DNA of 64,000 bases from Rhinopithecus roxellana (Eukaryota > Chordata > Mammalia > Primates > Cercopithecidae): positions 102,632,759-102,696,758 of the forward strand of contig NC_044559.1 of NCBI RefSeq assembly GCF_007565055.1. Reading direction: 5' to 3'. The translations under genes and the position numbers were made by a program. Below are positions 34,407-45,536 of this stretch, piece by piece. Below the pieces are notes generated by a model. The model had not been told where the DNA came from and made no database searches. It was given only the letters and a program-made list of their open reading frames with translations. Each line of letters starts with the position of its first letter. Position 1 is the stretch's first letter.

Positions 34407-37400
34407 TGCTGTGCAAAAGCTCCTTAGTTTAATTAGATCCCATTTGTCAATTTTGGCTTTTGCTGCCGTTGCTTTTGGCGTTTTAGACATGAAGTCCTTG
34501 CCCATGCCTATGTCCTGAATGGTGCTACCTAGATTTTCTTCTAGGGTTTTTATGGTATTAGGTCTAACATTTAAGTCTCTAATCCATCTTGAATTAATCT
34601 TCGTATAAGGGGTAAGGAAAGGATCCAGTTTCAGCTTTCTACTTATGGCTAGCCAATTTTCCCAGCACCATTTATTAAATAGGGAATCCTTTCCCCATTT
34701 CTTGTTTCTCTCAGGTTTGTCAAAGATCAGATGGCTGTAGATGTGCGGTATTATTTCTGAGGACTCTGTTCTGTTCCATTGGTCTATAGCTCTGTTTTGG
34801 CACCAGTACCATGCTGTTTTGGTTACTGTAGCCTTGTAGTATAGTTTGAAGTCAGGTAGCGTGATGCCTCCAGCTTTGTCCTTTTGACTTAGGATTGACT
34901 TGGCAATGCGGGCTCTTTTTTGGTTCCATATGAACTTTAAAGCAGTTTTTTCCAATTCTGTGAAGAAACTCATTGGTAGCTTGATGGGGATGGCATTGAA
35001 TCTATAAATAACCTTGGGCAGTATGGCCATTTTCACGATATTGATTCTTCCTATCCATGAGCATGGTATGTTCTTCCATTTGTTTGTGTCCTCTTTGATT
35101 TCACTGAGCAGTGGTTTGTAGTTCTCCTTGAAGAGGTCCTTTACATCCCTTGTAAGCTGGATTCCTAGGTATTTGATTCTCTTTGAAGCAATTGTGAATG
35201 GAAGTTCATTCCTGATTTGGCTCTCTGCTTGTCTGTTACTGGTGTATAAGAATGCTTGTGATTTTTGCACATTAATTTTGTATCCTGAGACTTTGCTGAA
35301 GTTGCTTATCAGCTTAAGGAGATTTTGGGCTGAGACGATGGGGTTTTCTAAATATACAATCATGTCATCTGCAAACAGGGACAATTTGACTTCTTCTTTT
35401 CCTAACTGGATACCCTTGATTTCTTTCTCTTGCCTGATTGCCCTAGCCAGAACTTCCAACACTATGTTGAATAGGAGTGGTGAGAGAGGGCATCCCTGTC
35501 TTGTGCCAGTTTTCAAAGGGAATTTTTCCAGTTTTTGCCCATTCAGTATGATATTAGCTGTGGGTTTGTCATAAATAGCTCTTATTATTTTGAGGTACGT
35601 TCCATCAATACTGAATTTATTGAGCGTTTTTAGCATGAAGGGCTGTTGAATTTTGTCAAAAGCCTTTTCTGCATCTATTGAGACAATCATGTGGTTCTTG
35701 TCTTTGGTTCTGTTTATATGCTGGATTACATTTATTGATTTGCGAATGTTGAACCAGCCTTGCATCCCAGGGATGAAGCCCACTTGATCATGGTGGATAA
35801 GCTTTTTGATGTGCTGCTGAATCCGGTTTGCCAGTATTTTATTGAGAATTTTTGCATCAATGTTCATCAGGGATATTGGTCTAAAATTCTCTTTTTTTGT
35901 TGTGTCTCTGCCAGGCTTTGGTATCAGGATGATGTTGGCCTCATAAAATGAGTTAGGGAGGATTCCCTCTTTTTCTATTGATTGGAATAGTTTCAGAAGG
36001 AATGGTACCAGCTCCTCCTTGTACCTCTGGTAGAATTCAGCTGTGAATCCATCTGGTCCTGGACTTTTTTTGGTGGGTAGGCTATTAATTGTTGCCTCAA
36101 TTTCAGAGCCTGCTATTGGTCTATTCAGGGATTCAACTTCTTCCTGGTTTAGCCTTGGGAGAGTGTAAGTGTCCAGGAAATTATCCATTTCTTCTAGATT
36201 TTCTAGTTGATTTGCGTAGAGGCGTTTATAGTATTCTCTGATGGTAGTTTGTATTTCTGTGGGGTCAGTGGTGATATCCCCTTTATCATTTTTTATTGCA
36301 TCTATTTGATTCCTCTCTCTTTTCTTCTTTATTAGCCTTGCTAGCGGTCTGTCAATTTTGTTGATCTTTTCAAAAAACCAACTCCTGGATTCATTGATTT
36401 TTTTGGAGGGTTTTTTGTGTCTCTATCTCCTTCAGTTCGGCTCTGATCTTAGTTATTTCTTGCCTTCTGCTAGCTTTTGAATGTGATTGCTCTTGCCTCT
36501 CTAGTTCTTTTAATTGTGATGTTAGAGTGTCAATTTTAGATCTTTCCTGCTTTCTCTTGTGGGCATTTAGTGCTATAAATTTCCCTCTACACACTGCTTT
36601 AAATGTGTCCCAGAGATTCTGGTATGTTGTATCTTTGTTCTCATTGGTTTCAAAGAACATCTTTATTTCCGCTTTCATTTCGTTATGTACCCAGTAGTCA
36701 TTCAGGAGCAGGTTGTTCAGTTTCCATGTAGTTGAGCGGTTTTGATTGCGTTTCTTAGTCCTGAGTTCTAGTTTGATTGCACTGTGGTCTGAGAGACAGT
36801 TTGTTATAATTTCTGTTCTTTTACATTTGCTGAGGAGTGCTTTACTTCCAATTATGTGGTCAATTTTGGAATAAGTGCGATGTGGTGCTGAGAAGAATGT
36901 ATATTCTGTTGATTTGGGGTGGAGAGTTCTATAGATGTCTATTAGGTCCGCTTGGTGCAGAGATGAGTTCAATTCCTGGATATCCTTGTTAACTTTCTGT
37001 CTTGTTGATCTGTCTAATGTTGACAGCGGAGTGTTGAAGTCTCCCATTCTTATTGTATGGGAGTCTAAGTCTCTTTGTAAGTCTCTAAGGACTTGCTTTA
37101 TGAATCTGGGTGCTCCTGTATTGGGTGCATATATATTTAGGAGAGTTAGCTCTTCCTGTTGAATTGATCCCTTTACCATTATGTAATGGCCTTCTTTGTC
37201 TCTTTTGATCTTTGATGGTTTAAAGTCTGTTTTATCAGAGACAAGGATTGCAACCCCTGCTTTTTTTTGTTCTCCATTTGCTTGGTAGATCTTCCTCCAT
37301 CCCTTTATTTTGAGCCTATGTATGTCTCTGCATGTGAGATGGGTCTCCTGAATACAGCAGACTGATGGGTCTTGCCTCTTTATCCAGTTTGCCAGTCTGT

Positions 37401-37473
37401 GTCTTTTAATTGGAGCATTTAGTCCATTAACATTTAAGGTTAATATTGTTATGTGTGAACTTGATCCTGCCAT
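33645..37473 (-). pseudogene. L1 ORF2 with a single frameshift
   Basis: Endonuclease and reverse transcriptase of L1, which nick target DNA and copy the RNA there. The first frame, 360 codons (37473-36391), has the endonuclease landmarks IQETHL (about residues 40-45), GDFNTP, KIDHI and SDHSA. The second frame, 847 codons from its first Met (36188-33645) and open upstream to about 36395, has the RT core LSLFADDM near its residue 273 and the Cys-rich C-terminal region (CWRGCGEIGTLLHCWWDC). The stop is caused by seven T at 36398-36404 where the other large L1 in this window has six. The total of 3,829 nt is one more than 1,276 codons. I see no other break. It is not functional as given, unless the extra base is a sequencing error. 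Confidence 0.9.
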
Positions 37474-37537
37474 TATGATATTAACTGGTTATTTTGCTCG
37501 TTAGTTGATGCAGTTTCTTCCTAGCCTCGATGGTCTT

Positions 37538-37809
37538 TACATTTTGGCATGTTTTTGCGATGGCTGGTACCGGTTGTTCCTTTCCATGTTTAGGGCTTCC
37601 TTCAGGGTCTCTTGTAAGGCAGGCCTGGTGGTGACAAAATCTCTAAGCATTTGCTTATCTGTAAAGGATTTTATTTCTCCTTCACTTATGAAACTTAGTT
37701 TGGCTGGATATGAAATTCTGGGTTGAAAATTCTTTTCTTTAAGAACGTTGAATATTGGCCCCCACTCTCTTCTGGCTTGTAGAGTTTCTGCCGAGAGATC
37801 TGCTGTTAG
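37538..37809 (-). pseudogene. L1 ORF1 C-terminal fragment
   Basis: The sense strand encodes the end of ORF1p, the RNA-binding partner of ORF2p: the C-terminal domain text around SYPAKLSFISEGEI and LRDFVTT, up to a stop close to 37538. The start and coiled coil are missing because the element is 5' truncated at 37809. About 64 bp separate it from the ORF2 Met, as in intact L1s. Confidence 0.8.
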
Positions 37810-38045
37810 TGCCTCTGTCTTTATGTGTTGGTCTTCCTTCCTGTGTCTCTGTCCAGATTTCCCTCATCTCATAAGGCTACTAGTCATATTGTATTAAGGG
37901 CCCACCCTAGCCTAGTAAGACTTCATAACTTACCTAACTACGTCTACAAAGATCCCATTTCCAAATAATGTTTTCACATTCTGAGGAACTATGAGTGAGG
38001 ACTTTAACCTGTCTTTCTGGGGGAACACAATTCAATACATAATAG

Positions 38046-39286
38046 ATAGTTTGCTCCAACTTTGGACTCAAACTCAGAACTCCTGAGTTTTTAATGGGAA
38101 TCATTCTTTCCCTGGTTGATTGGGCAATATTAAAGCAGAAAACGACCATGGCTAATTAGCTGTCTTCTATTTGTCATCCAATCAAGCAGTTATTCGAAAT
38201 AAACAAAGCCACTGGCTACTTTATCACTTACATACTTAATCTTATAAGATGTGAGGGCAGGAGTTTGGAAAGAAAAAATTTTTGGTCAAACAGATAGTTG
38301 TTCTATCTTTCATGAAGGAAAATAAAATGATAAAAGAGTAAAAGTAAATCTTTACATGGGGATTGATACAATAAATATATTGGATGTTGTTGCTGAATGG
38401 TTTCTATAAAGTGCCTTGATAATTTACTTTTGAGTTTATTACAGTTTTCCTTGGCCCACCCATAGGCTTACTGGATGCTTAAAAAGAAAACAAATTCAGA
38501 TTCATTTTATGAGGCTAGAAAACAAATCCTCTAATTATTAGCACAGGTCAAAAGGAAAAAATGGAAGTGACACTAGTTGCCGAGTTCTCTCTTCTCCTGC
38601 AGTTGGTCCTAGAATAGAAATTATTATTTTTCTATGATGGGTCAGGGCTAGAGTGACCATATAATTTATCATCCAAACTGGGAGTCTTTAGAAAATGAAA
38701 GAGGTGATAAAAATCATTTAAAATTATATTCTCCAAAAATATTTGCTGACCATTGGATTGTTTTATTTTATTGGTGAATTTATATAACTGATCCATTCAA
38801 AAGCTATTTAAAAAATCTATTAAAAAATAAGTCACATATCTGTGAATTGTAAACCAAAATAAAAAACTTAATATTCAAAGATCTGAATATTTAAAAACAC
38901 TACAAGCCGTATAATTCTTCCTGGTATATATTCATATATGTTCATCAGTTTCTTAGCTGTTTTTCTCTAGTACTGTGTCACTGGAATTTTTCTGAAGAAT
39001 TTTTTTAATATAGTCTTATTTTTAAGATTATTTTAAACAGACTGCCTTTCGTCTTCTTTAAAGTTGTGTCTTATGGTAATAAGTTGGCAATTGTTGCTTT
39101 TTTCAATTGATCTTCTTGGTAGAGTATAATATTTTCCATCAATAAAATAAAATAATTTCTCTGCAGATGCTAAGGTATTTGGTAAAACAATAGCAAATTC
39201 AACTAAATGGTGCACACTTTCACTACTTTTTTGGTATTTAAATGTGTAGAAAGTTTAACCTAAGTATTTTTAATTTTACAGATACT
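38046..39286. other. Unique AT-rich noncoding sequence
   Basis: About 1.2 kb, rich in A and T runs, with no ORF of note or repeat that I can name. Confidence 0.45.
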
Positions 39287-39423
39287 TTTGCTAGTATTTT
39301 GCTGAGAATTTTTACATCTATGTTCATCAGTGATATTGGCCTGTGGTTTTCTTTTTTGTTATGTCTGTCTGGTTTTACTATTAGGTTAGTACTGGCCTCA
39401 TAAAATGAATCTAGAAGTATTCC
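39287..39423 (-). repeat. Inverted repeat, left arm
   Basis: About 137 bp that pairs with 39655-39794, with a spacer of about 231 bp. Landmarks in both arms are the text around TTCATTTTATGAGGCCA and its complement. Some mismatches and a small indel are present. Confidence 0.85.
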
Positions 39424-39654
39424 TTACTCTTCAAGTTTTTTTGCATAGTTTGAATAGAATTGGTATTAGTTCTCCTTTAATGTTTCTTAGAATTAAATAG
39501 TGAAAACATCAGGTCCTGAACCTTTCTTTGATGGGAGATGTTTTATTATGGCTTGGTTCCATTAGTTGTTTTTGGTTTGTTGAGATTTTCTATTTCTTCC
39601 TGGTTCAATCTTGGTAGGTTGTTGTGTCCAGGAATTTATCCATTTCTTCTAGTA

Positions 39655-39794
39655 GGAAATACTTCCAGATTCATTTTATGAGGCCATTACTAACCTAATA
39701 GTGAAACCAGACAAAGACATAACAAAAAAGAAAACCCCAGGCCAATATCATTGATGAACATAGATGTAAAAATTCTCAGCAGAATACTAGCAAA
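39655..39794 (+). repeat. Inverted repeat, right arm
   Basis: Partner of 39287-39423. It is the first stretch of the plus-strand L1 after the inversion point. Confidence 0.85.
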
Positions 39795-41472
39795 CCAAAT
39801 TCAACAGCATATTAGGAAGACCATTCACCATGATCAAATGGGTTTCATCCTAGAGATGCAAGAATGGTTCAATGTATGCAACTCTATAAACATGATAAAT
39901 CACATTAACAGAATCAAGAACATAAATTGCATTCAATAAAATTCAACATCTTTTATGATAAAACCCTTATTAAAATGGATATAGAAGGAAATACCTCAAA
40001 ATAATAAAGTATATGTGACAAACCTATAGCTAACATTGTACCATACAGAGAAAAATTGAAGGCCTTTTCTCTAAGGACTGAAACAAGACAAAGATGCCCA
40101 TGTTCACAACTGTTATTTAACATAATACTGGAAGTTCTGGCCAGAGCAATTAATCAAGAGAAAGAAATAAAGGGCATCCAAGTTGGAAATGAAAAAATCA
40201 AATTAGCCTTGTTTACAGACAACATGATCTTATATTTGGAAAAACCTAAAGACTCACCAAAAAACTATTAGAACTGATAAATGTAGTAAAATTTCAGTAT
40301 ACAAAATCAACACACAAAAATTAGTAGCATTTATATATGCCAATAACAAATAATCTGAAAAAAATAGAGAAAGCAATCCCATTTACAATAGCTACAAAGA
40401 ATATGAAACACTTGGAAATCAATATAACCAAATAAGTGAAAGATCTATACAAGGAAAACTACAAAACTCAAACAAAAGGAATTAAAGCAGTTGAAGAGGA
40501 CACAAAAACTAGAAAGATATTCAATGTTCAGGGATTGGAAGAATTAATAGCGTTAAAAGGCCAAAATCACCCAAGGCAATTTAAAGATTTGGTGCAATCC
40601 CTATCAAAATACCAATGACATTCTTCCCACAAATAGAAAAAAATCGTAAAATTTATATGAAACCACAAAAGATCCCAAATAGCTAAAGCAATCCTCAGCA
40701 AAAAGAACAAATCTGAAAGCATCACAATACCTGACTTTAAAATTTACTACAAAGCTGTAGTAAGCAAAACAGCATGACACTGGCATGAAAACAGATGCAT
40801 ATTCCAGTGGAACATGATAGAGAACCCAGAAATAAATCCATGCATTTGAAGCCAATTTATCCTCAACTGTGGTGCCAAGAACATACAATGGGGAAAGGAC
40901 AGTCATGTCAGTAAATGGGAAAACTGGATAACTATATGCAGAGGAATGAAACTAGACCTAATTTCTCACAACACTCAATTCAAAATGAATTGAAGACTTA
41001 AATCTAAAACCTGAAAATATGAAACCAGTAGAAGGAAACATTGGGAAGCACTTTAGGACACTAGTGTAGGCAAAGACTTTTATGTTCTGTAAGACAGAAC
41101 TCAAAGGCACAGGCAACCAAAGCAAAAATAGACAAATGGGATTATAACAAGCTAAAAAGCTTCTGCACAGCAAAGGAAACAATCAATAAACTGAAGACAC
41201 AACCTACAGAATGAGAGAAAATATGTGCAAACTGTCCATCTGACAAGGAATTAGTAACCAGAATATACAGCGAACTCAAACAACTCAGTGGCAAAAACAA
41301 TCTGATTAAAAAATGGGCAAAAGGTCTGAACAAACACTTTTCAAAAGAAGCCATACAAATGGCCAACTGGTTAACAACAACAACAAAATATTCAATATAA
41401 CTACTCATCAGAGAAATGCAAATCAATGCCATGATGAGATATTATCTCACCCCAGTTAAGATGGCCTGTATC

Positions 41473-41778
41473 GGCCGGGCGCGGTGGCTCAAGCCTGTAA
41501 TCCCAGCACTTTGGGAGGCCGAGACGGGCGGATCACAATGTCAGGAGATCGAGACCATCCTGGCTAATACGGTGAAACCCCGTCTCTACTAAAGAATACA
41601 AAAAACTAGCCGGGCGACGAGGCGGGCGCCTGTAGTCCCAGCTACTTGGGAGGCGGAGGCAGGAGAATGGCGTAAACCTGGGAGGCGGAGCTTGCAGTGA
41701 GCTGAGATCCAGCCACCGCACTCCAGCCTGGGTGACAGAGCCAGACTCCGTCTCAAAAAAAAAAAAAAAAAAAAAAAA
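41473..41778 (+). mobile_element. Young Alu, AluYR-like
   Basis: Near-consensus Alu: GGCCGGGCGCGGTGGCTCAA, then GACGGGCGGATCAC, ACAAAAAACTAGCCGGGCGA, GGAGAATGGCGTAAACCTGG and GAGATCCAGCCACCGCACTC, with a pure A-tail (41756-41778). The 10-bp target-site duplication GGCCTGTATC is at 41463-41472 and 41779-41788. CTCAAGCCTG, GTAAACC and the GATCC...GCCAC text are features that I associate with Old World monkey AluYR copies. It splits the plus-strand L1. Confidence 0.92.
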
Positions 41779-42375
41779 GGCCTGTATCAAAAAGTCAGAG
41801 AGTAACAGATGCTGGTGAGGATGTGCAGAAAGGAGGCACTCATATACTGTTGGTGGGAATGTAAATTAGTACAGCCACTATGGAGAACAGCATGGAGATT
41901 CCTTAAAAAACTGAAAATAGAACTACTATGTGACCCAGCAGTCTCACTACTAGGTATACAGTAAAAGAAGGAAAATCAATATATCAAAGAGACATCTGCA
42001 CTCCCATGTTCATTGTGGTACTATTCATAATATCCATAATATGGAATCAACCTAAGCACCCAACAATGAACGAATGGATAAAGAAAATGTGGTGTATACA
42101 CACAACAGAATGTTATTGAGTCATGAAAAGAATGAAATCCTGTCATTTGCAGCAACATGCATAAAACTGGAAGCCATTAATATTAAGTGCAATAAGCCAA
42201 GCACAGAAAAACAAATATCACATGATTTCATATATGGAAGGTAAAAAAGTGAGTATCATGAAGATAGAGAGTAGAATGGTAGTTATCAGAGGCTGGGAAA
42301 GATAGTGGGTAGAGGAAGAGGAAGGGAAAAGAAAAGAAAAGAATGTAAATTTAAAAATAAATAAATAATTTCAAA

Positions 42376-43655
42376 AAAAGAAAAACCCATCCCATTTACA
42401 ATAGCATAAAAATTACTTAGGAATAAGTTTAATGAAGGAGGTAAAAGATCAACACACTGAGAACTATAAAACATTGATGAAAGAAATTGAAGACACAAAA
42501 ATAAAAAGGTATTCTATGTTCATGAATTAAAAGAATTAATGTTGTTCAACTGGCCATATTACTCAAAGTGATCTACAGATTCAGTGAAATTCCTATTAAA
42601 ATTTCAATGGCATTTTTTACAGAAATAGAAAGAAAATTCCTGAAATTTGTATGGAACTATAAAAGAACCCAAATAGCCAAAGCAATCTTGAGCAAAAAGA
42701 ACAAAGCTAGAAGCATCAACTACCTGATATCAAAATATACCACAAAGCTAGAGTAAGCAAAACAGCATGGCACTGGCATAAAAAAAGACAAATAGAAAAA
42801 TGGAGATGGACAGGGAACGCAGAAATAAATCCATGCATTTACAGCCAGTTGATCTTCAATAAAGTTGCTCTGAACACACAATTGGGAAAGGATAATCCTT
42901 TAAATAAATGGTGTTGTGACAACTGAATATCCACATATGCAAGAATGAAATTGGACCCTTATCTCACAACATATACAAAAATTAGCTCAACGTCAATTAA
43001 AGACTTAAATTTAAGGCCTGAAACTCTAAAACTGCTATAAGAAAACATAGGATAAAAGCTCCATGACTTTGGTCTGGGCAATAAGTTGTTGGATGTGACC
43101 CCAAATGCACAGACAACAAAAGTGAAAATAGACAAATTGGAATATGTCAAACTAAAAAGCTTCTGCACAGTAAAGGAAACAATAAAGAGAGTGAAGAGAC
43201 AAACTCCAAACTGGGAGGAAATATTTGCAAATCATATTTCTTATAAGGGGTTAATAGCAAAAATATATAAGGAACTCAAACACCTCGGTAGCAAGAAAAC
43301 AAATAACCTAATTTTAAAAATGGGCAAAGGATCTGAAGAGACATTGCTCAAAAGAAGACATACAGATGGCCAATAGGTGTATGAAAAAGTGCTCAACCTC
43401 ACTAATTATCAGGGAAATGCAAGTTAAAACCACAAAGAGATATCACCTCATATGAGTTAGAATGACTATTATCAAAAAGACAAAAGATAACAAATGTTGG
43501 TGAGGATTTGGAGAAAAAGAAATCCTTATGCATTGTTGGTGAGAATTTAAATTAGTATGGCAATTATAGAAAACAGTATGGAGGTTCCTCAAAATTTAAA
43601 AATAGAACTACCATATAGTCTAGCAGCTTTACTACTGGGTGTATATCCTCTACAA
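42376..43655 (+). mobile_element. Second L1 fragment, ORF2 C-terminal half
   Basis: Starts in ORF2 (CCCATCCCATTTACAATAGC) right after the tail of the previous L1. It runs through text equal to residues roughly 740-1190 of L1 ORF2 and stops near 43655 before the end of ORF2. It lacks a 3' UTR and tail, so it was cut later or is the remnant of an older copy. Many frame breaks; the longest pieces are at 42568-42756 and 43086-43376. Confidence 0.85.
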
Positions 43656-44289
43656 CAGGACGGCTTAGTCTCAATTTTTATGTGTTTTTTAAATATATCC
43701 AAGCTATAATTTCTCACATTTGCCATTGAGCCCTCCCTCTCTACACCTTGCACCTTTGTGTAGCTTGAAGATTTTAGCACAAATCATGGGGCTTGTCCAC
43801 CCACTGGCCAGCAGTAGCATTAGATGCTTCTCCCCCTACACCTGTGGCTGCAACAAGGTACTAATCTCTGGGTGCTAGTGGCAGAGCACACTTTGTGTTA
43901 TCAGTAGGCACTCTGCCTCTGTTCCACAAAGGGACTGTCTGCAAAGGGTCAGAAAATGAAATGGGTTATCACTGTCATCTTTCAGATCTAACCAAGTATT
44001 AACGTGACTATGAGTTTTAAAAATCTATGTCTTAAATAATTATTGAGATTTCCTCATGCATTAGAGTGAGAATTCTGCTTTACTGCACATGTGTCTCACA
44101 CAGTATACCAGAATATGGCAGAAGCTGGAAGTAAAAAGTGGAAATCTCTCACGTGTATTTCACCTTTTCCAAAACATACAACTGTTAAGAATGATACTTT
44201 TGTTATTACAAGATGAAAACTGGTACAAATGACAAACCAGACAAATAGACATAAACTGAAAAATGTCCCAGGGAAATGGGCATATGGTC
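43656..44289. other. Unique noncoding sequence
   Basis: Nothing recognised. Confidence 0.4.
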
Positions 44290-44640
44290 TGTATTAGTCC
44301 ATTCTCATGCAGCGATGAAGAAATACCCGAGATTGGGTAATTTATAAAAGAAGGAGGTTTAAGATTCACAGTTCCTCAGGACAAGGGAGGCCTCAGGAAA
44401 CTTATAATCATGGTGGAAGTGGAAGCAAACACATCCTTCTTTACATGGTGACAGCAAGGAGAAGTGCTGAGTGAAGGTGAGGAAAAGCACTTTATAAAAC
44501 CATCAGATCTCTTGAGAACTCACTCATATAATGAGAATAGCATAGAGGTAACCACCCCCATGATTCAATTACCTCCCATCAGGTCCCACCCATGACATGT
44601 GGGGATTATAAGAACTATAAGTTAAGAAGGAGCTGAAATC
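44290..44640 (-). mobile_element. THE1/MST-type MaLR LTR, reversed
   Basis: Begins TGTATTAGTCCATTCTCATG and continues AATACCCGAGATTGGGTAAT, AACCATCAGATCTCTTGAGA and CATGATTCAATTACCTCCCA, the reversed THE1/MST LTR. Its last 30-40 bp (the LTR start in sense) are missing or altered where the internal part follows. It represents the 3' LTR. Confidence 0.88.
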
Positions 44641-45536
44641 TAGGCAGAGGTTCCCGAATCTCAATTCTTGTCTTCTGTGCATCCACAGGACCAACACCAC
44701 ATGGAAGCTGCTGAGGCTTGGGGCTTGCACCCTCTGAAGCAATGGCCTGAACTGTACCTTGCCCCCTTTTAGCCATGGCTGGAGCTGAAGCAGCTGGGAC
44801 ACAGGGCTTTGTATCCCAAGGCTGCACAGAGCAGGGGACCCTGGGCCTGATCCATGAAAGCATTTTTCCTTTTGAGGCCTCCAGGCCTATGATGAGAGGG
44901 ACTGCCCTGAAGGTCTCTGACATGGCCTGGAGACATTTTTTCCGTTATCTTGGTGATTAACATTCAGCCCCTCGTTACTTATGCAAATTTCTGCAGTGGG
45001 CTTGAATTTCTCCCCAGAAAATGGTTTTTATTTTCTGTTGCATTGTGAGGCTGCAAATTTTCCAAACTTTTATGCTCTGCTTCCTCTTGAACACTTTGTC
45101 ACTTAGAAATTTCTTCCACCGGATACCCCAAATCATCTCTCTCGAGGTCAGAGTTTCACAGATCTCTAGGGCAGGGGCAAAATGTTGCAAGTCTCTTTGC
45201 TAACGCATAGCAAGAGTGACATTTACTCCAGTTTCCAACAAGTTCCTTATCTCCATCTGAGACCACCTCAGCCTGGACTTCATTGTCCATATCACTATCA
45301 GCATTTTGGTCAAAGCCAGTCAACAAGTCTCTAGGAAGTTCCAAACTTTCCCACATTGTCCTGTCTTCTGAGCCCTCCAAGTCTCTATGAAGTTCCAAAT
45401 GTGCCCACATTTTCCTATCTTCTTCTGAACCCTCCCAACTGTTCCAACCTCTGCCTGTTACCCAGTTCCAAAGTTGTTTCCACATCTTTGGGTATCTTTA
45501 TAGTAGCACCCCACTCTCTTGGGTACCAATTTACCA
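44641..45536 (-). mobile_element. THE1-type internal sequence, reversed
   Basis: ATGGCTGGAGCTGAAGCAGC, CTGACATGGCCTGGAGACAT, CACTATCAGCATTTTGGTCA and the end TTGGGTACCAATTTAC match the part of the THE1 internal region next to the 5' LTR. The 5' LTR expected after 45536 is not seen, and the middle of the internal region is also lost. ORFs on both strands here are short and broken. Confidence 0.8.

Larger units (their letters stand above)
32476..37809 (-). mobile_element. Young L1, 5' truncated in ORF1, with a duplicated 3' end
   Basis: A minus-strand L1 bounded by a 13-bp target-site duplication, TGCCTCTGTCTTT, at 32463-32475 and 37810-37822. Reading on the minus strand: the last third of ORF1 (37809-37538), ORF2 (37473-33645), a short 3' UTR ending near 33520 and a T-rich stretch (33482-33519, an A-rich tail with TA interruptions in L1 sense). 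Then a second copy of the ORF2 end and 3' UTR (33481-32493) with the true tail (32476-32492). The text is of the young L1PA or monkey-specific class. The composite lies inside one target-site duplication, which suggests one insertion event. Confidence 0.9.
32233..38045 (-). mobile_element. MLT1-like MaLR LTR, reversed, split by L1
   Basis: Left part 32233-32475: CAGTAACAAAGTGTCATAAA, then CTTGTAGCTGCGTCACCCCA. Right part 37810-38045: TAAGGGCCCACCCTAGCCTA, TCCCATTTCCAAATAATGTT and GGGGGAACACAATTCAATAC. Together they make one reversed MLT1-like LTR. The L1 at 32476-37809 sits between. Confidence 0.8.
39287..42375 (+). mobile_element. L1 with an inverted 5' part (twin-priming type)
   Basis: 39287-39654 is L1 ORF2 text on the minus strand. 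From 39655 the L1 runs on the plus strand through ORF2 (reverse transcriptase text around 39751-40271), the Cys-rich end and 3' UTR to an A-rich tail at about 42318-42375. ORF2 is cut into pieces of 60-75 codons by many stops. The inverted part overlaps the plus part: 39287-39423 is the reverse complement of about 39655-39794. The 5' inversion is typical of twin priming during L1 insertion. An AluYR-like element splits it at 41473. Age: older L1P class. Confidence 0.85.
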
